DNA of 64,000 nucleotides from Eriocheir sinensis (GCF_024679095.1 NW_026111750.1:72501-136500), one strand, 5' to 3'; shown: positions 40,484 to 50,835, counted from the stretch's first letter. The notes: generated by a model not told the origin, from the letters alone. Translations and numbers: made by a program.

Positions 40484-41320
40484 CGTGAATTTGTCTGCAA
40501 TGGGTGAATGCGTGACTTTGTCTGCAATGTAGACCAATTCTGAGACGTTGGTGAATGCGTGACTTTGTCTGCAATGTAGACCAATTCTGAGACGTTGGTG
40601 AATGCGTGACTTTGTCTACAATGTAGACCAATTCTGAGACGTTGGTGAATGCGTGACTTTGTCTGCAATGTAGACCAATTCTGAGACGTTGGTCAATGCG
40701 TGACTTTGTCTGCAATGTAGACCAATTCTGAGACGTTGGTGAATGCGTGACTTCGTCTGTAAATGTGAATGCGTGACCTCGTCTGTAATGTAGACCGATT
40801 CTGAGACGTTGGTGAATGCGTGACTTCGTCTGTAATGTAGACCAATTCTGAGACGTTGGTGAATGCGTGACTTCGTCTGTAATGTAGACCAATTCTGAGA
40901 CGTTGGTGAATGCGTGACTTCGTCTGTAATGTGAATGCGTGACTTCGTCTGTAATGTAAACCAATTCTGAGACGTTGTTGAATGCGTGACTTCGTCTGTA
41001 ATGTAGACCAATTCTGACGTTGGTGAATGCGTGACCTCGTTTGTTATATAGACCAATTCTGAGACGTTGGTGAATGCGTGACTTCGTCTGTAATGTGAAT
41101 GCGTGACTTCGTCTGTAATGTAAACCAATTCTGAGACGTTGGTGAATGCGTGACTTCGTCTGTAATGTAGACCAATTCTGACGTTGGTGAATGCGTGACT
41201 TCGTGTGTAATGTAGACCAATTCTGACGTTGGTGAATGCGTGACTTCGTTTGTAATATAGACCAATTCTGAGACGCTGGTGAATGCGTAACTTTGTCTGC
41301 AACGTAGACCGATTCTGAGT
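40484..41320 (-). repeat. 47-bp tandem array, the longest in the window
   Basis: About nineteen full or shortened units. Long shadow ORFs (up to 258 codons) arise because the three frames seldom hold a stop. Unit variants fall in blocks, and a higher-order copy of two or three units is visible around 40800-41000 and 41060-41260. Confidence 0.95.
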
Positions 41321-41964
41321 GGTTGATTTGATTCGGAGGCGGTGACCGATTCCGTTTGGTAAATGTGTGCGTTTATCTACAGCGGTGACCAATTCCGGTG
41401 TGTGTTGATGTTTGAGTTTGTCTCAATGCTGAGTGTTAGGTGAATGCGTGCTTTTGTCTGAGATGTCGCTTGACTTTGTCGGAAACGTATATTTGGAAAG
41501 TTGGGTGTGTGACTTTGTCGGAAACGTCCGTCTCGCATTAGCAACATTTGGTCCAGTGCAGTGTGTGAAGCGACAGTGACCATCAGCATTCGGCTTCGGG
41601 GTGTTGGTCTGCTCTCCATCGCTCTGCCTGCTGTGACCTGTGCCTGCGCTGCGTGTTGCTGATCCCTTTCGCTTTCGTATATCTAGGTGAATGCTAGTCT
41701 TTTGTCTTAATAATTAACTAATATTGACATATTGCATTACAGTTATGTGAATGTGACTTTGAAGGAGACTGATGTGGGACGACTGAAGGAGTCTACTCAA
41801 GCTACTCGCATCGGGGTGTTGGACCCACCCTACTCTCCATACAACAGAAGTCTGAGTCTGCTATCTTTGTGAAGAAAGTGTGACTTTGTCTCGACGACAA
41901 GTCGTACACAGGATTGTTATACTCCTACCCTACGGCGGAGTGTACAGAGTGCGACGAATGTGTT
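41321..41964. other. Spacer, no gene seen
   Basis: 41400-41490 is shared with 18655-18745 and inverted at 24550. The rest holds several variants of GTGAATG...GACTTTGT and GTTGGACCC. No convincing ORF. Confidence 0.55.
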
Positions 41965-42106
41965 ATTGTTTACAACATCATCTATTCTGCAAATTCTTCG
42001 ACATTCGGGGACTGCGTTGATAAATCCACTTTTCAAACCTTAGCGCTCGACAACACGATTCAACGGACGCTGTTCATGATGACCAACTCAGCAATTAAAC
42101 ACAGAC
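41965..42106 (+). pseudogene. Family A (A1) fragment
   Basis: Open piece from VYNIIYSANSSTFGDCVD to NSAIKHR, ending at AAACACAG exactly like the other A1 copies, then continuing into unrelated sequence (PEISLLIQNILELMHK and a stop). Confidence 0.85.
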
Positions 42107-42532
42107 CAGAAATCTCACTCTTGATTCAGAATATACTCGAATTGATGCACAAGTAAACAGAGCCGTTGGATGGACTCCTGACAAGATAAAAAGAAGCATT
42201 GCAATGATTATATGTAATAAATAAAAATAAGAATTTACAGATTGTTTTAGTTTATTCTTCTGTCGTGTCGTGGCTATAGGGAAAGCTTTACCTTTTCCGA
42301 GACACATCAAGAAATTGTTTTTGTTCCCAAAACACTCGTTGCCGATGGACAACAATGCACTTGTTGCCGAATGAGTGCACCGTGTAATGAAATAAATAAA
42401 ATAAGAAAGCAAAATGGTTTTTATTCACACCCAATCTGTAAAACTACACGTCAATAACTTTTACCTGACAATGCATTACATACACTATTCACACCCATTT
42501 GTTTTTATTCCCAATGACAATGCATTGACTAT
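42107..42532. repeat. Spacer modules shared with 3041-3420 and 5290-5360
   Basis: Inverse of the AATTCTTATTTTTATTTATT module, then the TTTCCGAGACACATCAAG module and the TGGTTTTTATTCACACCC module. No gene. Confidence 0.75.
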
Positions 42533-42955
42533 GACTTGCTTCTTTTTTATTTCCTCGAGTCGATTTTCCAAAGCGTTAAAATTGTTAGTCATCTGATCAA
42601 CAATGTACGTTCTGGAATCTAAACTGAATGTCCGTGCCTGTTCATACAATTTACTTTGCATTTCTAACACACACGTTTGGATAAACAAATCTCCGATATC
42701 GATGAGAGACTGCAACGCGACATCGAACGGAGTGTCGAAGTCACTGGGATATTCACCGATGTTTTTTAACATCGGTTTAAGTAATTCGAGTTCTGTGTTG
42801 TTGAAATACTTCTTGTTGATTTGCACTATTTTCCAATTCACGTCATTTTTATACTTAGTCAAAATCGAGGAACAATAATCTTTGAACAGTTCCATGGTTT
42901 TCACTCTGTTCAATAGAATTTTAGAATTTTCGTTAAGTAGCTTAACATTTTTTTA
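42533..42955 (-). pseudogene. B-tail, direct copy of 19410-19795
   Basis: Nearly identical to the 19288 copy but cut at EEIKKKQ, before the STIDLTDL repeats. In the -1 frame it is continuous with family B across the A7 run at about 42948-42954, with 12 nt more in the link (coding LNENSKIL). Confidence 0.75.
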
Positions 42956-43629
42956 GACATCAACGACTCAGCATCGGCATTCAATTCAAACGCTGTAACG
43001 ACAGATTCTAAATCGGACGCGACTACTTGCAGATTCAATAATTGATCGGCGACGGGTTCGTCAACATTACCCGTGTTAGGAAATATAGGTTGGAATAATG
43101 CGATCAATTTCTGAACGGCTTCTGTAGACGTGTCATTCGCATCTGACATTTCGTAATCTCCGTTACCGTCCCCTCTGTTTGTTCTCAAAAACATTAACCA
43201 ATTCTGATTGGAAATTTTGTATTTGTCCAACAAGTGTTTCTTAATTCTGTTGTTGTTGTTAAGATGAGGATTAATGGCGTTGAGAAGTTGTTTAATTTTG
43301 ATATTGTTATATTTTATTTTCAGGTTGTAATATCGACTCAACCTATCTTTTTCTACCAAAGAATCGTATATTTGCTTCAGCACGTTGTATGATCTTATAA
43401 TGTTAATTTTGCTTTCATCTGAATCGAATGCAGATCGCAGCTGTGTACGCAACTGCTCTATCAAGATCATTGTATCCTGATCGGGATTGTACTTTAGTAA
43501 GTCGGACAGTAATACTTCAACATTAATACTGTCGTACACGATATTAATAATTGTCCTGACAGCATTTGTCAAATCTTGCAGCGTTCTATTGACGTCCGTT
43601 GACACAGTAGACTCCCGTGGTTCAGCCAT
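42910..43629 (-). CDS. Family B, direct copy of 19784-20476
   Basis: Starts MAEPRESTVSTDVNRTLQD at 43629. Differs from the first copy by a handful of substitutions such as DETKIN to DESKIN. The ORF runs past the A7 to a stop at 42910. The whole 42545-44365 region is a direct duplicate of about 19410-21215. Confidence 0.65.
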   Translation of the reverse strand: MAEPRESTVSTDVNRTLQDLTNAVRTIINIVYDSINVEVLLSDLLKYNPDQDTMILIEQLRTQLRSAFDSDESKINIIRSYNVLKQIYDSLVEKDRLSRYYNLKIKYNNIKIKQLLNAINPHLNNNNRIKKHLLDKYKISNQNWLMFLRTNRGDGNGDYEMSDANDTSTEAVQKLIALFQPIFPNTGNVDEPVADQLLNLQVVASDLESVVTAFELNADAESLMSKKMLSYLTKILKFY

Positions 43630-43734
43630 GTGGCTGAGAGTTAAGATGTGGCTGTGAGGTGTAACAATTACAGGAAGGCGAATTGCATATCTGAGCACTT
43701 GACTGCTTTGAACTCTTACCTACCTCGCAACCAA

Positions 43735-43800
43735 TTTAGACTGCAGTATCTTCTTGACACTGGGTACGACGGAATCTTCTTCTAATGTTATATCGCTGAT
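43735..43800 (-). pseudogene. Gene Q stub, start codon lost
   Basis: Same as 20583-20647 but ATG is ATC, and two codons differ (DITLEEDSVVPSVKKIL). Confidence 0.5.
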
Positions 43801-43922
43801 GTCGATTAGCTGACCAGACACACAAGCAGCAGAACACACATACACCACCACATGTTTAAATTTTTAAGATAAGTAAGACAAATAAAACAATAATTAACGT
43901 TCAGATTTTATTACATGACAAA

Positions 43923-44234
43923 TTACATGACCAAAGCTGAGTGTACTATGAGATGATCGGTTTTGTATTCTATTGTTTCGCCAGTCAAACCGTACTTGAC
44001 TAATGTGTCGTCGGAAGGAGATGAGAATGAAATATAGGACATCGCCTCGCCTTTGGCACTTTCTCGTCGCGTCGTCGGGCTTGCGTAAAGGACGAGACAG
44101 GCATGTGTGTCGCCAACCTCGATTTGATCAGGCAGAGGATCGATAGAATGGATCTCGACAAACGACGAGTCGTAGAAGAGTCTAACAGATTTCAGACAAG
44201 CACCAATACTACACATCTTGAATGTGTCACACAC
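43923..44234 (-). CDS. Hypothetical protein P, second copy
   Basis: Open like the first (20770-21081) with about five amino-acid differences and no frame break, for example DISFSYPSDD against YISFSSPSDD. Its N-terminus is likewise replaced by spacer repeat. See the first copy for description. Confidence 0.5.
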   Translation of the reverse strand: MCDTFKMCSIGACLKSVRLFYDSSFVEIHSIDPLPDQIEVGDTHACLVLYASPTTRRESAKGEAMSYISFSSPSDDTLVKYGLTGETIEYKTDHLIVHSALVM

Positions 44235-44239
44235 TACAG

Positions 44240-44940
44240 AGTTCAGAATCGTATCTTAACTATATTCTGTTCTATCTGAATCTGTTCGCAGCAACTCTCT
44301 AGTTGTGTGTGACATTTGCATGGGTCTCTCTGCGCGCATGCAATTGTAAGTTAAGACTTCCTCGTCGTCAACAAGATGACCTGCACCAGAACTCTTGCCT
44401 ACCTAACAACGGAGTGTACAGACTCACATGACAAAGTCTAGAGTAGTCAGGTAGGCAAGAGTTCAACACTCTTTCTGAATAGAGTCTAATTTGTTGTACC
44501 TTCGAGATCGTGTTGAACTTTTTCTGAATATAGTCTAATTTGTTGTTCTCTAGTTGAAGAATTTTTGCAACTAGAGAGTTGCTGCGAACAGATTCAGATA
44601 GAACAGAATATAGTTAAGATACGATTCTGAACTCTGTAGTGTGTGACACATTCAAGATGTATAGTATTGGTGCAGGTCATCTCGACTTATGCAAGATGTA
44701 GAGATACATGTCTTGACGATTGTCTGGAATCTGTTAGCACTGTACGACAAGGACGTTACATATGCATGCGCGCAGAGAGACCCATGCAAATGTTACACAC
44801 AACTAGAGAGTTGCTGCGAACAGATTCAGATAGAACAGAATATAGTTAAGATACGATTCTGAACTCTGTAGTGTGTGACACATTCAACTAGAGAGTTTCT
44901 GTCACACACAACTAGAATATAGTCTATGAAGAACTTCTGT
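44240..44940. repeat. Inverted-repeat spacer
   Basis: The phrase TTAACTATATTCTGTTCTAT through GGGTCTCTCTGCGCGCATGC at 44252-44342 reappears inverted at about 44565-44660 and 44763-44890. The region could fold into a large hairpin. No gene. Confidence 0.8.
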
Positions 44941-44942
44941 CA

Positions 44943-45131
44943 ATGAAAGATACACAAGCGAGAGATGCGTTTGTTAGAAGCATCGTATCCATCGTGACCG
45001 ATTCGATAACAAACACGAACATCCGTTTGATCATAATCTCAGTGTGCTGATGGGTAACCGGTACTTACTGACACACGAAGATGCAGAATATGTCGATCGC
45101 GCAGAGCGTTATTTGGACGCTTTCATGTAGG
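44943..45131 (+). pseudogene. C-terminal gene fragment with frameshift
   Basis: Codons from MKDTQARDAFVRSIVSIVT are followed, one frame over, by NKHEHPFDHNLSVLMGNRYL, THEDAEYVDRAERYLDAFM and a stop at 45131. A single indel near 44998 would join them. Helical, charged; single copy; not recognised. Confidence 0.4.
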
Positions 45132-45224
45132 TGTAAATCCAGGCAAGACAAGCATCACACGATGTTAAACTTCTTATTCGGCGTTAAAGACTACCACCAA
45201 GAAGAATAACAACAAAAGACAAAC

Positions 45225-45470
45225 ATGGAATTCGAGACTCAGGAAGACTCTGCTAGCAAAGTTGAAACAGGGTTGACACAGCAACAGGAACAACAACCGT
45301 CCAAGAAAACAAACAGGACGCAACGCAACAAGCAGGCGAATCCCGAAATGGTCCAGTCGGTACCCACTATTGTGATGGACATTCATCGTGTTGATCATTT
45401 AAATCTCAACACAGAATCTTTAGGTGTAAGAGGACTGACCACCAATTCGCCACCAGCACAGAATCTGTAG
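45225..45470 (+). CDS. Hypothetical protein K (81 aa), Gln-rich
   Basis: ATG-led: MEFETQEDSASKVETGLTQQ, then QEQQPSKKTNRTQRNKQ, then a more hydrophobic IVMDIHRVDHLNLN and a Pro/Ser end. The last third overlaps a spacer phrase (GTAAGAGGACTGACC, also near 45521 and inverted at 29559), so the C-terminus may be foreign. Polar, probably disordered. Confidence 0.4.
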   Translation: MEFETQEDSASKVETGLTQQQEQQPSKKTNRTQRNKQANPEMVQSVPTIVMDIHRVDHLNLNTESLGVRGLTTNSPPAQNL

Positions 45471-45499
45471 CTGACTGACCATAACGCACAACGGATGCC

Positions 45500-45844
45500 G
45501 CCAAGAATCTGTAGCTGTAAGAGGACTCACCAAACATCAACAGCAAAAGCACTCGCAGGGAGTGCACACTATGTAATGTACATTTGTTAAATAATGTAAT
45601 GTACGTTTGTTAAAAATAAAACATGTAAATTTTGTTTTGTTTTTTTAATGTAAATATTACATAAATATACGTCCTCATAGAAGACAAATATTAAGATCTT
45701 TGCAGATCGCTAAACTACAAATCTTATCCTATTGAGTATTGAAGATGGCTGCACATGTCTTACACTATTCGAGGCATATATGTTGGAACCAAACGAACAA
45801 AATGTAATGGCTTACATAAACTTACATACACGTATACATGGCAG
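45500..45844. repeat. Spacer, inverted copy of 29345-29600
   Basis: Includes ACCAAACATCAACAGCAAAA, the TATTTAACAAATG-type A+T stretch and a piece repeated at 58905-59160. No gene. Confidence 0.75.
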
Positions 45845-46063
45845 ATTGCGACCATAATTTTGGTTATTTCTTGAGAAAGGTTTGCAATGATATCCAATTC
45901 CTTTCCGCTCACCACTATCATTAAACGACATAGTAGACATTTCACAATCTTCTCGAAATCGTTTTTGAGAAAACACATGATATCAGAAATCGGAATATCC
46001 TTCGGTCCTTGACCGTTAGGAGGGTCGACCGCTGCTGCTGCTGCTGCTGCTGCTTCGCCGCTG
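45845..46063 (-). pseudogene. Family D, C-terminal fragment
   Basis: Same as the 4390-4785 copy from the alanine run to LSQEITKIMV. The (CTG/GCT)n run encodes eight alanines here and five there, a triplet-repeat length difference. Confidence 0.75.
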
Positions 46064-46098
46064 TTAAATGTATTGTATTAGTACAATGGACATCAATT

Positions 46099-46189
46099 AT
46101 GTTTGGTTTAATCCTGTTTTTTACTTTAATCGTTGTCGTACTCTTCGCTGTACTGCACCTAACGCAAAACAGTCAACGCAGACAACAAA
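46099..46189 (+). pseudogene. Duplicate of the PIF-3-like N-terminus
   Basis: ATG-led signal-anchor segment (MFGLILFFTLIVVVLFAVLH) nearly identical to the start of the gene at 47851-48739, cut after about 30 codons and joined to family E out of frame. Confidence 0.7.
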
Positions 46190-46478
46190 TCTTTCTTGGA
46201 AGCGGAAGTATACACAAAATTCTGAAATCTGCAATTTGACGTTACTGGAGAACCTACTGCTGACGATATTAGGAATAGAGTAATAAAAAAAAAAAAACGG
46301 AAAAAGCGTGTATATCAACGGCGGGATTGACATTTCGAACAACCTGCCTAATAACTCTGAAGATAAGACACAATTGCCTTTTCTCGATGTTCGATTCAGT
46401 ACTGTGATGAACAATAATTTTATATGGAGTATGTCTGGGCCAGAAATGTCTAGCGAAGTCTACGAAAATTACATTTAA
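46190..46478 (+). pseudogene. Family E, middle fragment
   Basis: Covers LEAEVYTKF to FIWSMSGPEMSSEVYENYI, with an A run of about eleven bases near 46289 that breaks the frame. Plus-strand copy of the pieces at 15607 and 55060. Confidence 0.8.
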
Positions 46479-46565
46479 AAAATGCAATGACTCACCAAAC
46501 ATCAACAGCAAAAGCACTCGCAGGGAGTGCACACTATGTAATCTGTAGGTTTGTTGATGCGTATA

Positions 46566-46653
46566 ACGAATACCTTGTCAAGACCCGCTCTGCGTTATTT
46601 GTACACAAACCGCGGGACAATATTTACTTCGTGATCGATAACATGAGTTGTTA
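46566..46653 (+). pseudogene. Family E, C-terminal fragment (diverged)
   Basis: NEYLVKTRSALFVHKPRDN and IYFVIDNMSC then a stop. It matches the E end at 52985-53273 up to IYFV and then differs, and it overlaps the RING gene's stop on the other strand. Confidence 0.65.
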
Positions 46654-46884
46654 GATGACAGAGCTAGGGCAAGGGAGCGGTGAAGGCATGTTCGTGTTGT
46701 TGCGTATAAGCGAGGACGAGGCGATGGATTGTTTTAGGAAAATGTCCTTGCAGCACTTCGGACACGTGGACACGGATCGGGCGCACGACATGCAACAACA
46801 CCCGTGAGTGCAAGGTTGGAAGATCACGTTCACTGGGTTAGTGGCACACAAGATGCACACGGCCACCTCTGACATCAGATTCAT
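46651..46884 (-). CDS. Small RING-finger protein, IAP-type RING (77 aa)
   Basis: ATG-led ORF with a complete C3HC4 RING at residues about 10-44: CILC, 11 residues, C-T-H, three residues, C-MS-C, six residues, C-PK-C. The spacing equals that of the C-terminal RING of inhibitor-of-apoptosis proteins, which acts as an E3 ubiquitin ligase. No BIR domain is encoded nearby, so it would be a stand-alone RING or the end of a broken IAP. A polar tail (SLIRNNTNMPSPL) follows. Large DNA viruses of arthropods often carry such genes. All eight metal ligands are present. Confidence 0.75.
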   Translation of the reverse strand: MNLMSEVAVCILCATNPVNVIFQPCTHGCCCMSCARSVSTCPKCCKDIFLKQSIASSSLIRNNTNMPSPLPCPSSVI

Positions 46885-46924
46885 TTTTTTCTTTATTTTT
46901 TTTCGGGGAGCGACTACCTTGTTA

Positions 46925-47110
46925 CTCTCTGTCAGTTTGCTTTTGGATAACGTCCTGATGCTTTTGGATAAGGTCCTGATTCAATGTTTCGGTCTTTTTC
47001 ATCTCTTCTTGAAAGTCCTTCAATTCTGTTATCAATTGTGTTGATCTTTCTTTCTCTGCGATCAGATCGTTAATTTCTTGGGTCAGCCGTGCAATCTCTG
47101 CTGTTTGGGT
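46925..47110 (-). pseudogene. Family C fragment (distal part)
   Basis: Reads IARLTQEINDLIAEKERS to HQDVIQKQ, matching the distal end of the 57795-58875 copy. Lies just upstream of the RING gene in the same orientation. Confidence 0.8.
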
Positions 47111-47632
47111 TTCGGTCTTTAATAATTCATTTTTCTATTGTCTGGATTCTGACCATTTTTGAGTCAAATGATATCACATCAGGTTTTGACCTAATTGTGA
47201 ATTCAAATGTTGATGAATTTAATTATTTTTTTACATTGTCTGGATTTTGCCATTTTGAATTCAACTGTTGATTACGGTAACGTTTATTTTTTTTTTCCAT
47301 TTTCTGGACTCGCCATTTATGGTTTGCAACTCCGTAAGAACAACTTTTATTCGTTTTTCCATTTTCTGGATTGACCGTATTACGGTTTATGATATTCATG
47401 GAGGTGAATAGAACTTAGTTTTATAGTTCGGATTCAAAATTATAAATTCCTTTGAAATCTCAATGAAAAATTCGTTAAGCACCTCGTCGTCATTTCTCTT
47501 CGTTAATCACTACACAGGCGCGCAGGTGATTAGTGCATTAACGTCGATCAATGAAATATCGTTAAACGTCTATTTTTGTATCAAAACAGATTTTCAATTT
47601 TCGGTTTGTTTCAAAATTAATCGATTTAAATT
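47111..47632. other. A+T-rich spacer with diverged repeats
   Basis: Four diverged versions of TTTTTCCATTTTCTGGATT occur between 47130 and 47375. A plus-strand ORF at 47463 has no support. No gene called. Confidence 0.5.
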
Positions 47633-47950
47633 TCAAGAATCGATTTCAACATTAGCGGTGCTGCTGCTGCTAACGCTACCGCTGCCGTCGTCATCGCTGC
47701 TGAGCCCGCTGCTGCTTCTGTTGACAATGGTACTGCTTTCATCACCGAATCTGCTACTGTTGCACGAAGGCGTCGGTCCATAATGACGTCTTATGCGTTT
47801 AATCGGCGGTGGTGTCGCCGAAGACCCGGTCTGAGTCCTCTTGCAAAGTGCTATTGAGATAGAGTCAGGATTAAAATCAGAATCGCTGTCGTCGTCGTCG
47901 TCATCTTCTTCGTCGTCGCCGTCTTCATCTTTGTTTTCGCTGTGATACAT
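47633..47950 (-). CDS. Acidic, NLS-bearing hypothetical protein (105 aa)
   Basis: ATG-led: MYHSENKDEDGDDEEDDDDD, then a linker, a basic motif TPPPIKRIRRHYGP that looks like an NLS, and a Ser-rich acidic tail (SSDDDGSGSVSSSS). It overlaps the end of the PIF-3-like reading frame by about 100 nt in another frame. The layout (acidic tract, PPP, basic cluster) resembles family O and the fragment at 28647. Likely a nuclear protein; the triplet-rich DNA makes an accidental ORF possible. Confidence 0.45.
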   Translation of the reverse strand: MYHSENKDEDGDDEEDDDDDDSDSDFNPDSISIALCKRTQTGSSATPPPIKRIRRHYGPTPSCNSSRFGDESSTIVNRSSSGLSSDDDGSGSVSSSSTANVEIDS

Positions 47951-48739
47951 CGAGAGATGTCAGTTGCATACAACTTTAGATGATCGAACGACAGAGGTTT
48001 GGTAAAGAGATCAGAACTCTCTCCTGTGAGCTGTAAGCTGGCGAACCACCCTTCTATCTTTGACGTTTCAGCGGGGGTCAATTCCGTGTTCTTGTCCAAG
48101 TGTCTGTCTATTCTTTCTCGCAGTAGAGCGCGAGGTCGTTGATTCATTTCTTGGATCTTCAACGCCAAGCCGCCCGCCTGCACCATGTCAATCTTCCCCA
48201 GTAGCACGCTCAGTTTGTCGTAGAATGCAGCGCGCTTTCTCATGAACGACTTTCCGTTGTTGTGATTGAGGAACCACAAAAAACTGTCGGGCATGTTTGT
48301 GTTCTTACTCGAGGCGATGAGGCGCTCGTGATCGTGCATCGCCATGGTGTACGACCGGTGAGTCACAGTCACGGGAGAGCATCGCATGCTGAATTTGTTG
48401 CACACGTATTGAGTGATGTCTAGTTCGTCTTCGGAGAAAATCGTCTGACAGATAGCGTCGCATTCGTGATCGAACTCGCAACTCTGACCTACCTTCGAAC
48501 AGTTCTTCTGACCGTACACCCAGTTGTTGAGGGCGTGTGTCGTGCCGACGGCAGTCATATTGATTGGATGGTTGCGCGAACCTATATCCACTCCGCGTCC
48601 GGTTCCAAAGCGTCGTCGTCGTTTATCTCATCCCAAAATGCCAAGCCGTGTCTGCGTTGACTGTTTTGCGTTAGGTGCAGTACAGCGAAGAGTACGACAA
48701 CGATTAAAGGAAAAAACAGGATTAAACCAAACATAATTT
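47851..48739 (-). pseudogene. Tentative PIF-3-like (per os infectivity factor 3) gene, one frameshift
   Basis: Begins at 48739 with a hydrophobic signal anchor (MFGLILFFPLIVVVLFAVLH), then about 30 codons to a TAG at 48587-48589; the -1 frame is open from just before that point and continues to 47851. The second part has a Cys-rich block (NCSKVGQSCEFDHECDAIC and YVCNKFSMRC) and then a helical region. A short N-terminal anchor followed by this Cys pattern recalls PIF-3, a core envelope protein of baculoviruses, nudiviruses and nimaviruses, but the residues after the Cys block are not ones I recognise and the total is longer than usual. The frame break makes it a pseudogene unless it is a sequencing error. 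Confidence 0.4.
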
Positions 48740-48868
48740 AGTTCTATAGTGTTCTTTATCCTAAGAATCATATTATCATTTTAATTTATAACCGATAGTA
48801 TCCTTGTGTGACTGATTAAAACAAAAAGGACAATTGAGATTTTTTTATTGGATTTTTTTTTTTATTGA

Positions 48869-49189
48869 TCAATACATGGCCAAGAGCATCCTTAAATTCC
48901 TGAGACGTTGAGACAGCATAGTGGACAGGGCAATAATCTTGACATCTTTATGACCGCTACCCAGAGACTTCAGTAAAAAGCTGTTTTCGATCAACTGTCC
49001 CCTGGCTATGCACAACCCGTTGTCCAGAGCCTCGTGGGTTATTTGATCGACGGCCAAATGTTGAGCCACCGATTTCCTAGCAGCGCCGAGAGAACTCTCC
49101 TCGCATGTGATCCCACTCGCTCTCAACCGGTTCCGCAGTTCTTTCTTCATGTACAGATATACGCTCTGAGCCAGCGTCCGCTTTGACAC
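48869..49189 (-). CDS. Hypothetical protein L (106 codons open)
   Basis: Helical, basic at the start (RTLAQSVYLYMKKELRNRL), with HLAVDQITHEALDNGLCIA and a Leu-rich end (LSQRLRNLRMLLAMY). The first codon is GTG at a spacer joint, so the N-terminus is probably missing. Single copy. A TTTTTTTTTTATTG stretch just after the stop holds a minus-strand polyadenylation-like AATAAA. Confidence 0.5.
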   Translation of the reverse strand: MSKRTLAQSVYLYMKKELRNRLRASGITCEESSLGAARKSVAQHLAVDQITHEALDNGLCIARGQLIENSFLLKSLGSGHKDVKIIALSTMLSQRLRNLRMLLAMY

Positions 49190-49966
49190 TTCAGAATCTG
49201 TTGGTCAGAATATGTTGGGGTGAATGTGAGGCCTTGTCGTACAGGGCGTCTGATTTTGAAGAGTTCGTCTAGTTGTTTGGTACACATGTAGACACACCAC
49301 TGTCGATGTTGTTAGCGGAATCAGACGCCCGCCTCGCACATTCACTTGTCGAGACAAGTCGCACATTCACTTATTTAGGAAAGAGCTGGTGTTCACAAAA
49401 ACAGAGTTGATTTGGTTTGATAAAATTTATTACACCCATGGGCGACAATCACATTTACAGTTATGAAGTGGCAACAAATCAGACTTAGGAATACATATCT
49501 TAACTCTCAACTCTCTATCTTAAACATCTGCGGAGGTAGGTAAGAGTTTAACACTTGAATTCAGTTGACTCACACGTTCACTATGCAATTCGTCTTCTTA
49601 CACCTAACAGCCACATCTGTTACATCTGAATCTAACACTTGAGTTCAACACTTGAGTTCATAAGAGTTTAACACTTGAGTTCAGTTGACCGTCGAGACAA
49701 AGTCACACATTCACTACAGGTATCACAAGAGTTCAGTTGACAGGTACTCGGATGTGTCGTCTTGTTACCCACATCTATTACATCTTACCTCACAGCCACA
49801 TTTATTACATCTTAACTCTATTCTGACAACACTCCAGGTGTAGCAGCAATAAGAGTACAACTCTTATGTGGTAGCGGAAAAGAGTTCTGTTGACAATTGA
49901 GACAAAGTCGCACATTCACTAGCAGCAGTCAAGTATGTGCAATTCGTCTTGTTAAACCTCACTTCC
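49190..49966. repeat. Spacer built from recurring words
   Basis: Has at least four copies of the ACAAAGTC..CATTCAC word or its complement, several ACATCTTAACTC phrases and GAGTTCAACACTTGAGTTC repeats. No gene. Confidence 0.7.
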
Positions 49967-50545
49967 TGAGCGGGGTTTGATAATCGTAACCGAAAGGTGC
50001 GATTAATCGGTCTATTATAGACGTTAAGAGTGTGTGATAGGTTTGACCTTCGTTCAACATCATGATGACGTCGTACAACGCCATTGAAAAATTCAACAAG
50101 TAAAATGCAAGGCATGCCTGGCTAGCTCCGTTTTTACGTTCTTTGAATTTTAGAAAAGGTGAAGTATCGCCGAAAATAGGTCGACGTCTCTTTACTAAGA
50201 GAGAGACTTTCTTCTCGCTGCTGTAATTTGAAGAGTATGCTCGCAAGTATCCGCTCTGCTGCGTTGACTTTTAACATGAGCATACAAGTGTTGACACACT
50301 CCTTCAAATTTTTGAGACTCCTCACCGTTGATTTGTAAAAGGAAACGTTGCTAGAAAAAGAGAAATAAATATTCTGAACCGCGTCTACGGCTTCGTTGAA
50401 ATATAGTTCTGTCATCGTTTTTTTTATCAGAGTTATCATCGCCGATCGATGCCTTCCATGCCTTCATAAACTCTTCGATGTTTTTGACCAAAACTATTAT
50501 TTTTTTATTTTCATCTTCGTTATGAGAAATCCTCAGACTTTTCTG
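49967..50545 (-). pseudogene. Family N fragment with frameshifts
   Basis: Covers KIIVLVKNIEEFMKAWKAS to IIDRLIAPFGYD. Frame breaks lie near 50425 (T run of eight) and near 50232, where a 9-nt change alters FFSNYSSEK. It ends at CTTCCTGAGCGGGG. Confidence 0.8.
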
Positions 50546-50835
50546 ACTTGTCACTTTGTCTCAGAGAATGCTGCAGATGTTGTGTGAATATGATACTGTG
50601 TGTCAGTGGTAAACGTATTCTGAATACTATACGTGTTGTTGCATGACTTAAACTCTCAAGAGTTGGTGGTGAATACGAGACTTTGTGTCAGCTGTAGACG
50701 CATTCTGAATACTATTGTGTGACCTGCGTGATTCTGAATACAAATCTTACTTTGTCTCAGAGTTGGATCAAATGCGTTGCAGATGTTGCTAGTTGTGTGA
50801 ATGCGAGACTTTATGTCAGCAGTAGACTGAGTGTT
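50546..50835. repeat. Long-unit repeat, direct copy of parts of 11281-12115
   Basis: One and a half units with the same phrases as 11580-11900. Non-coding. Confidence 0.8.

Noticed and set aside
37105..41392. Many 75-258-codon ORFs rich in HAFTNVSELVYIADKVTH-like text
   Set aside because: Products of the 47-bp arrays in three frames; nothing but repeat is encoded.
46651..46884. A full IAP with BIR domains
   Set aside because: No BIR-type C..C...H...C pattern is readable up- or downstream of the RING in any frame.
47463..47783. 106-codon plus-strand ORF
   Set aside because: The second half is the antisense of the Ser-rich acidic ORF and the first half is A+T-rich spacer; likely a shadow.
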